Below are positions 59,440-64,000 of a stretch of 64,000 nucleotides of DNA, piece by piece. Position numbers and translations under genes: made by a program. Under the pieces are notes generated by a model. That model saw nothing but the letters and a program-made list of their open reading frames with translations, searched no databases and had not been told where the DNA came from. The stretch comes from Aureimonas ureilytica DSM 18598 = NBRC 106430. GTDB taxonomy: Bacteria; Pseudomonadota; Alphaproteobacteria; Rhizobiales; Rhizobiaceae. The stretch is from positions 186,001 to 250,000 of the forward strand of contig NZ_ARQE01000005.1 of NCBI RefSeq assembly GCF_000382705.1, read 5' to 3'. The stretch's first letter is position 1; every line of letters begins with the position of its first letter.

Positions 59440-59664
59440 TTAGACGAAGAGCAGCAGGAGCGCGATCAGGAGCGAGAAGATGCCGAGAGCTTCCGTGACG
59501 GCGAAGCCGAACACGAGACGGCCGAACTGGCCGTCGGCCGCCGACGGGTTGCGCAGCGCGCCCGTGAGGAAGCTCGAGAAGATGTTGCCGAGCGCGAGAG
59601 CGGTGCCGGCCATGCCGAAGCAAGCGAGACCAGCGCCGATGTAACGTGCAGCTTCCGCGTCCAT
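59440..59664 (-). CDS. atpE: F0 ATP synthase subunit c
   Basis: A 74-residue hairpin protolipid with two membrane helices: YIGAGLACFGMAGTALALGNIF and VFGFAVTEALGIFSLLIALLLLF. The proton-binding carboxylate is Glu58 in AVTEALG, and the polar loop is RNPSAADGQ. The ATG at 59664 is chosen; the frame to 59712 is longer than any family member. Confidence 0.96.
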   Translation of the reverse strand: MDAEAARYIGAGLACFGMAGTALALGNIFSSFLTGALRNPSAADGQFGRLVFGFAVTEALGIFSLLIALLLLFV

Positions 59665-59737
59665 GGGGAACTCCTTTGGTTGGATCGTGCGGGGTAGGAT
59701 CCGCGGCGCCAAGCGACCGCGAAAGGGAAAACGACGG

Positions 59738-60487
59738 TCAGTGGTGAACGTGAACCGCGTCGTTGAGGTACATGCAGGTCAGGACCGCGAAGACGTAGGC
59801 CTGCAGGAAGGCGACCAGGAACTCGAGCGCCGTGATGCCCACGGTCATCAGGAGCGGGAGAATGGCGCCAAGGAAACCGAGCGCGCCCATGCTGCCCATC
59901 GACACCACGAAGCCCGCGAAGACCTTGAGGGTGATGTGACCGGCCAGCATGTTGGCGAAGAGACGAACCGAGAGCGAAACGGGGCGCGACAGGAACGAGA
60001 TGACCTCGATCAGCACCACGAAGGGCAGAACGGCGCCCGGAACGCCCGAGGGAACGAAGACCTTGAACCACCCAAGGCCGTTGTGACGGATGCCGTAGAC
60101 GACGACCGTGCCGATCACCAGCATCGCCAGCGCGAAGGTGACGATCAGATGGCTGGTGAGGGTGAAGAAGTAGGGGAACATCCCGATGAGGTTGGCCACC
60201 AGGATGAACATGAAGAGCGAGAACACGAGCGGGAAGAACTGCATCCCGTGCGAGCCCGTCGCGTCGCGCAGCATCTTGGCGATGAACTCGTAGGAGAGTT
60301 CGGTCACCGACTGCGCGCGGTTCGGAACCAGACCGCGTCCCCGCGTCGACCAGAACAGGAAGCCCGTGGCGACTGCCACTGTGGCGACCATGAACAGGGC
60401 CGAGTTGGTGAACGACAGATCAAGGCCGCCGATCTCGATCGGAACGAGCCGAGAAATCTGGAACTGGTGAAGCGGATCGTTCGCCAA
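59738..60487 (-). CDS. atpB: F0 ATP synthase subunit a
   Basis: A 249-residue membrane subunit forming the proton half-channels. [20 protein letters not shown] holds the essential Arg; the C-terminal [20 protein letters not shown] follows. The start is TTG at 60487 ([13 protein letters not shown]), which matches the conserved rhizobial N-terminus and length, with AGAGGA 8-9 bases upstream. The open frame to an ATG at 60535 or beyond does not fit the family. Confidence 0.95.
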   Translation of the reverse strand: MANDPLHQFQISRLVPIEIGGLDLSFTNSALFMVATVAVATGFLFWSTRGRGLVPNRAQSVTELSYEFIAKMLRDATGSHGMQFFPLVFSLFMFILVANLIGMFPYFFTLTSHLIVTFALAMLVIGTVVVYGIRHNGLGWFKVFVPSGVPGAVLPFVVLIEVISFLSRPVSLSVRLFANMLAGHITLKVFAGFVVSMGSMGALGFLGAILPLLMTVGITALEFLVAFLQAYVFAVLTCMYLNDAVHVHH

Positions 60488-60605
60488 AACGTCTGGTCCT
60501 CTTGATGCGGAGCCCTTCGAGAGCGCCACTGCCATAGCGTCCCGAACCGCGCTTCGCAACTCCCTGACCGCGAAATGCACCTGTGCTTTCCGAACGATCG
60601 CTCCG

Positions 60606-60944
60606 CTAGCGTCGTTCGGTCGGCTCCTTCTCGCCGCTGGCCGAGCGCACGACGTTGAGAACGCCCGCCGCAAAGCCCAGCATGAGGAAAACGATGAGCC
60701 CGAAGGGTGAGACACCGAACAGGCGATCGATCCCGTAGCCGATGGCCCCGCCCACCATGATGCCCGCGATGAATTCGCTTGCGATCTTGAGGCCCTGGGC
60801 CATTCCTTGGTAGCCGCCCTGCCCTTGCGCCGGGAGTTCGGGCTCGGCCGTGGCGGCTTTCAGCCGGTCGATCCGCTCCTGCAGTTTCCGGCTGTCGGCG
60901 TCGAGTTCGGCATCGCTCCGGGGGTCGGGTTCGCTCATCGTCAT
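60606..60944 (-). CDS. atpI: ATP synthase accessory protein AtpI
   Basis: A 112-residue protein with a charged N-terminus ([22 protein letters not shown]) and two membrane helices: [19 protein letters not shown] and [21 protein letters not shown]. AtpI helps assemble the c-ring. It is the first gene of the F0 operon, 118 bp before atpB. A second ATG two codons in (60938) is equally possible. Confidence 0.9.
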   Translation of the reverse strand: MTMSEPDPRSDAELDADSRKLQERIDRLKAATAEPELPAQGQGGYQGMAQGLKIASEFIAGIMVGGAIGYGIDRLFGVSPFGLIVFLMLGFAAGVLNVVRSASGEKEPTERR

Positions 60945-61061
60945 CCGTCCATGCGGCCGATGTGTCCGCTCAAGGCATGGCGAAACAAAGGCGGTTCAAG
61001 TTTGCGTGTTCGCGAGGGGCCATCGCCCTCTCTTCAAGATAGGAGCGTCGTCCCCGAAACG

Positions 61062-61085
61062 AAAAGGGCCGGCTAACGCCAGCCC
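61062..61085 (-). terminator. Terminator overlapping the sleB-like stop codon
   Basis: On the minus strand an 8-bp stem GGGCTGGC/GCCGGCCC with loop GTTA (one G-U pair) is followed by TTTTCGTTT. The stem includes the last codons and the TAG of the hydrolase gene. Confidence 0.65.
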
Positions 61086-62194
61086 CCGCCGAAGGTGCGG
61101 TAGAAGATGTGAAGGCCGATCTTGTCGACCTTTTCCATCGTTTTGGCCCATCGCGGATGGACATAGGTGGCGTGGTAATGGGTCGCCGAGCCGACTTCGG
61201 GCAGCCAGACCTCGCCATTCGTCGCCTCGCGGGCGATTCGTTCGGCCTTCACGTAAGACGGGCGATTCCAGATGATGTCCTTGATGCCGTCGCAGGCGAA
61301 CGAGAACTGGCAGCGGCCGAACCAGTCGGCGTTCTGATAGACGACGCCGCAGATCGTCTTGGGATAGCTCGGATTGCGCACGCGGTTGAGAACGACCTGC
61401 GCGACCGCGGCTTGGCCCTGGTCGGTTTCGCCCCGCGCCTCGAAATACACGGCCTTGGCCAGACAGGTCTGTTCCTCCGGCGTATAGGCGGAGGCGGGAA
61501 GCGGCGTTGCGACCCAGTCGTGATCGTTCTCGCCCTTGGGCGGCACGAAGCCGCGCGTCGGGCCGAGCACCGCGTCGAACAGCGTCGAAAGGCCCGGCCG
61601 CGCTTCGCCCGCATAGGCGGCGGCGACCGGCGAGCCGGCGGTCTCTCTTTCGAGGCCCTTGCCCGACAGCGCGGCGACGGCCATCAACGCCCCACCGCCC
61701 TTCGACCGATCCTTGCCCGGCTTCGATTCGCCGGGTTTGGGCGCGAAGCTCGCGGCGACCTGATAGTCGCCCGAGGCGGCTTCCGGGGCGAAGGCGGTGC
61801 GCAGGTTCTCGTCGCCGAGCGCGATGCCGGCCCGCAACAGGTTCGCCGGATCGACGAGGCGGCCGGCGGCGAATTTCGGCTGGACGGTCGCGAGCGGCGT
61901 CGGGCCGACGCGCCCTCCCCTCACGGCCGGAACGCGCGCATTGGGGTCGCGCACGTAAAGAGCGGGCTCCTCGCCTGTCCCTGCCAGCGCGAGGCCGGCG
62001 CGATCCAGCGGCGCTTCCGCGAGCTCGGCTTCGAAGCCGAGCGGCGACGGCGCGGGCGTCAGAACGGCGATGGAGGGAAACATGGGAAGCGCGAGCAGAG
62101 CCAGCGGCAGCGATCGCACGAGACGCGCGGGCGCACGGCTCGGTCGCGAACCGCGCGAGCGCCTCGTCTTCGTGGATCGAGCGTGAACGGCCAT
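61073..62194 (-). CDS. Cell wall hydrolase, SleB-type (Hydrolase_2)
   Basis: A 373-residue protein. An Arg-rich start and a hydrophobic stretch (LVRSLPLALLALPMFPSIAV, about 25-45) form an N-terminal anchor or signal. A long disordered Ala/Pro/Gly region to about 240 precedes the SleB domain: CLAKAVYFEARGETDQGQAA (catalytic Glu), VAQVVLNRVRNPSYPKTICG, and CQFSFACDGIKD. In alphaproteobacteria such enzymes are lytic transglycosylase-like murein hydrolases. A 21-bp perfect palindrome lies 42 bp before the ATG. Confidence 0.9.
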   Translation of the reverse strand: MAVHARSTKTRRSRGSRPSRAPARLVRSLPLALLALPMFPSIAVLTPAPSPLGFEAELAEAPLDRAGLALAGTGEEPALYVRDPNARVPAVRGGRVGPTPLATVQPKFAAGRLVDPANLLRAGIALGDENLRTAFAPEAASGDYQVAASFAPKPGESKPGKDRSKGGGALMAVAALSGKGLERETAGSPVAAAYAGEARPGLSTLFDAVLGPTRGFVPPKGENDHDWVATPLPASAYTPEEQTCLAKAVYFEARGETDQGQAAVAQVVLNRVRNPSYPKTICGVVYQNADWFGRCQFSFACDGIKDIIWNRPSYVKAERIAREATNGEVWLPEVGSATHYHATYVHPRWAKTMEKVDKIGLHIFYRTFGGGWR

Positions 62195-62235
62195 CGTCGG
62201 CTCCCAAGGTTCCCTGAGAAGCCGACCATCTCTTA

Positions 62236-62256
62236 TTAACCTTAGTGGAAGGTTAA
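62236..62256. promoter_or_regulatory. Perfect palindrome upstream of the SleB-type hydrolase
   Basis: TTAACCTT-AGTGG-AAGGTTAA, 8-bp arms and 5-bp spacer, 42-62 bp before the hydrolase start and 37 bp before the der stop. It could be an operator of the hydrolase gene or part of the end of der's transcript. TTAACC arms resemble CtrA half-sites but in inverted order. Confidence 0.5.
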
Positions 62257-62293
62257 CGGGGGCTGGCGCGCGCCTTGCGCCGCCAGCCTCGCC

Positions 62294-63703
62294 TCAGAAC
62301 TTCTTCGCCTTGTGCGCGTAGGGATTGTCCGACTTGCGCATGGTGATGCGGATCGGAATGCCGGTCATGCCGAACTGCTCGCGCAGCCCGTTGATGAGGT
62401 AGCGCATATAGGCCGTGCCGACCGCCTCGGGCCGCGAGGTGGAAAGGATGAAGGTCGGCGGGCGCGTCTTCACCTGCGTGATGTACTTGATGTTCACGCG
62501 GCGCCCGGCGACGGCCGGAGGCGGATGGTGCGCGACCATGCGCTCGAGCCACTGGTTGAGCTTGGCGGTGGACACGCGCTTGTTCCAGATCTCGTGCGTC
62601 TCGGTCACCGCCTTCATCAGCCGGTCGAGCCCCTCGCCCGTTTCGCCCGAAACGGTGACGGCCTTCACGCCGCGCATCTGCGGCAGGAGCCGGTCGGTCT
62701 TCTCGCGAAGCTCGGCGAGAAGCGCCTGGCGGTCCTCGATGAGATCCCATTTGTTGAAGGCCAGAACCGGCGCGCGGCCCTCGCGCGAGATCAGGTCGGC
62801 GATCGACAGGTCCTGCTTTTCGAACGGAACCGTGGCGTCGAGAACGATGATCACGACTTCGGCAAAGCGCATGGCGCGCAGCGCGTCGGCGACGGAGAGC
62901 TTTTCCAGCTTCTCCTCGACGCGCGCGCGGCGGCGCATGCCAGCCGTGTCGAACATCTTCACCTTGCGGCCGCGCCATTCCCATTCGACCGAGATCGAAT
63001 CACGGGTGATGCCCGCTTCCGGCCCGGTCAGAAGCCGATCCTCGCCGAGGAAGCGGTTCACCAGGGTCGACTTGCCGGCGTTCGGCCGTCCGACGATGGC
63101 GATGTTCAGCGGCTTGGTGGCGTCGTAGCGCTGGATGGGCTCGCCATCCTCGTCGAACTCGATCGTCTCCTCGCCATCGGCCTCGTCCTCGCCCTCCTCG
63201 CGGAAGGCGGAGAGGCCGAGCTTCTCGACGATCGCGTCGCGCAGATCGGCCATGCCCTCGCCATGCTCGGCCGAGATCGCGCAGGGGTCGCCGAGGCCGA
63301 GGGCGAAGGCGTCGTAGAAGCCGCCTTCGGAGCCGCGCGCCTCGGACTTGTTGGCGACCAGAACGACCGGCTTGTTGCGGCGGCGCAGCAGTTCGCCGAA
63401 CACTTCGTCCTGCGGGGTCATGCCGCTCTTGGCGTCCACCACGAAGAGCGAAAGGTCGGCGTCGTCGATGGCGCGCTCGGTCTGCGCGCGCATCCGCCCT
63501 TCCAGGGAATCGGCGGTGGCTTCCTCGAGGCCGGCCGTGTCGATGACGCGAAACTCCAGATCCTGAAGCGTCGCCTCGCCCTCGCGCCGGTCGCGCGTGA
63601 CGCCGGGCCGGTCGTCCACCAGCGCGAGCTTGCGGCCGACGAGGCGGTTGAAGAGCGTGGACTTGCCGACATTCGGCCGTCCGATGATGGCGATCGTCAC
63701 CAT
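62294..63703 (-). CDS. der: Ribosome-assembly GTPase Der (EngA)
   Basis: A 469-residue double GTPase for 50S subunit assembly. The first G domain has GRPNVGKS (8-15), DTAGLEE and NKSE; the second has [18 protein letters not shown] and NKWD. A KH-like C-terminal domain ends [12 protein letters not shown]. An acidic linker ([20 protein letters not shown]) joins the two G domains. It follows an Ala/Pro-rich gene by 24 bp. Confidence 0.97.
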   Translation of the reverse strand: MVTIAIIGRPNVGKSTLFNRLVGRKLALVDDRPGVTRDRREGEATLQDLEFRVIDTAGLEEATADSLEGRMRAQTERAIDDADLSLFVVDAKSGMTPQDEVFGELLRRRNKPVVLVANKSEARGSEGGFYDAFALGLGDPCAISAEHGEGMADLRDAIVEKLGLSAFREEGEDEADGEETIEFDEDGEPIQRYDATKPLNIAIVGRPNAGKSTLVNRFLGEDRLLTGPEAGITRDSISVEWEWRGRKVKMFDTAGMRRRARVEEKLEKLSVADALRAMRFAEVVIIVLDATVPFEKQDLSIADLISREGRAPVLAFNKWDLIEDRQALLAELREKTDRLLPQMRGVKAVTVSGETGEGLDRLMKAVTETHEIWNKRVSTAKLNQWLERMVAHHPPPAVAGRRVNIKYITQVKTRPPTFILSTSRPEAVGTAYMRYLINGLREQFGMTGIPIRITMRKSDNPYAHKAKKF

Positions 63704-63727
63704 GGCTGGGTCTCGCTCCTCTAAAGG

Positions 63728-64000
63728 TCAGGCCGGGGGCTGGTTGGCGGCCGGCGCGGCGGGCGCGGGCTCGGCGGCGGGCGGGCTCGGGCTCGTCGCC
63801 GCCGGTGCGGCGGGGGCCGGGCTCGCGGGCGTGGCCGGCGCGGTGGCGGAGGGCGCGGTCTCGCCGGGCGTCGAAGGGCTCGGTGCGGCGGCCTCGGGCG
63901 CGGCGCCTGCAGGAGCCGGCGCCGGAGCGGCCGGCGCGGTCGGCTCGGGCGCGGATGCGGCTTCGCTCGTCTCGGCTTCGTCGCTCTGCGGCGTGGCCGG
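63728..64000 (-). CDS. Ala/Pro-rich C-terminal tail of an unidentified protein (cut by window edge)
   Basis: An open frame from the right edge to a TGA at 63728; 90 residues, almost all Ala, Pro, Glu, Ser and Thr, with segments such as APAAPAPAPAGAAPEAAAPS and EPAPAAPAANQPPA. No domain is visible. In Hyphomicrobiales a membrane TPR protein (YfgM-like) often precedes der; the tail would suit that but gives no proof. The third-position GC bias is consistent with coding. Confidence 0.55.
   Translation of the reverse strand, partial: PATPQSDEAETSEAASAPEPTAPAAPAPAPAGAAPEAAAPSPSTPGETAPSATAPATPASPAPAAPAATSPSPPAAEPAPAAPAANQPPA

Overview
The window is a high-GC chromosomal segment of an alphaproteobacterium, most likely order Hyphomicrobiales (Rhizobiales). 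The gene order points to an Aurantimonadaceae-like genome, but the family is a guess from memory. Support for the class comes from a split b/b' F0 ATP synthase, a GTTC-N7-GTTC SOS box, a TTAA-N7-TTAA CtrA-type site, the gene order mraZ to ftsZ-lpxC-bamD-recN-ligA, and the AtpB and FtsL sequence types. No tRNA, rRNA operon, CRISPR array, prophage or intact insertion sequence was seen.

Layout. 1-5.8 kb: pbpC (cut by the left edge) behind a giant bacterial alpha-2-macroglobulin. 5.9-8.5 kb: a tightly overlapped DoxX/cupin/SMP-30/VOC operon. 8.7-10.4 kb: a plus-strand rRNA-modification pair (RsmC-like, RsuA-like). 10.4-13 kb: a small exported protein, AzlCD, and a DEDDh exonuclease fused to a SWIM-like zinc motif. 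13-38.7 kb: a complete minus-strand division and cell-wall cluster, read 5'->3' as mraZ-rsmH-ftsL-ftsI-murE-murF-mraY-murD-ftsW-murG-murC-murB-ddl-ftsQ-ftsA-ftsZ, then lpxC, bamD, recN and ligA. Intrinsic terminators after ftsI, murB, ftsZ and bamD divide it into transcription units. 38.7-39.8 kb: the mraZ control region and the RNase P RNA gene rnpB. 39.8-45 kb: murein enzymes (SLT transglycosylase, AmpD-like amidase, GH25 lysozyme lipoprotein, MltB-type transglycosylase) with a TerB-DnaJ protein. 45-47.4 kb: a quinone-reductase-like MDR enzyme and a divergent ridA/tetR pair with three palindromic operators. 47.4-51 kb: glyQ, a small membrane protein, an S49 peptidase, a TrmN6-like methylase and DUF2007. 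51-55.5 kb: plus-strand polyprenyl synthase, TPR protein, ispE and moaB. 55.6-58.2 kb: a GT-like protein, a radical SAM protein with an SOS box, and rnhB. 58.3-60.9 kb: F0 ATP synthase operon atpI-B-E-B'-B. 61-64 kb: SleB-type hydrolase, der, and the Ala/Pro-rich tail of an unidentified protein.

The least expected content is non-coding. (i) Two 161/162-bp elements (39788-39948 and 49737-49898) share a conserved core but have different terminal inverted repeats. Each is flanked by a 3-bp TNA duplication and sits exactly in the stop codon of the upstream gene. They look like non-autonomous elements adapted to two different IS5-like ends. (ii) Four TGGGN repeats at exact 10-bp spacing overlie a sigma70-like promoter upstream of mraZ, as expected for MraZ autoregulation. 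(iii) An SOS box lies over the -35 of a radical SAM gene. (iv) Three CATACG-N3-CGTATG operators lie between ridA and tetR. (v) A CtrA-type site lies upstream of ddl-ftsQAZ. All regulatory assignments are inferences from motif shape and position.
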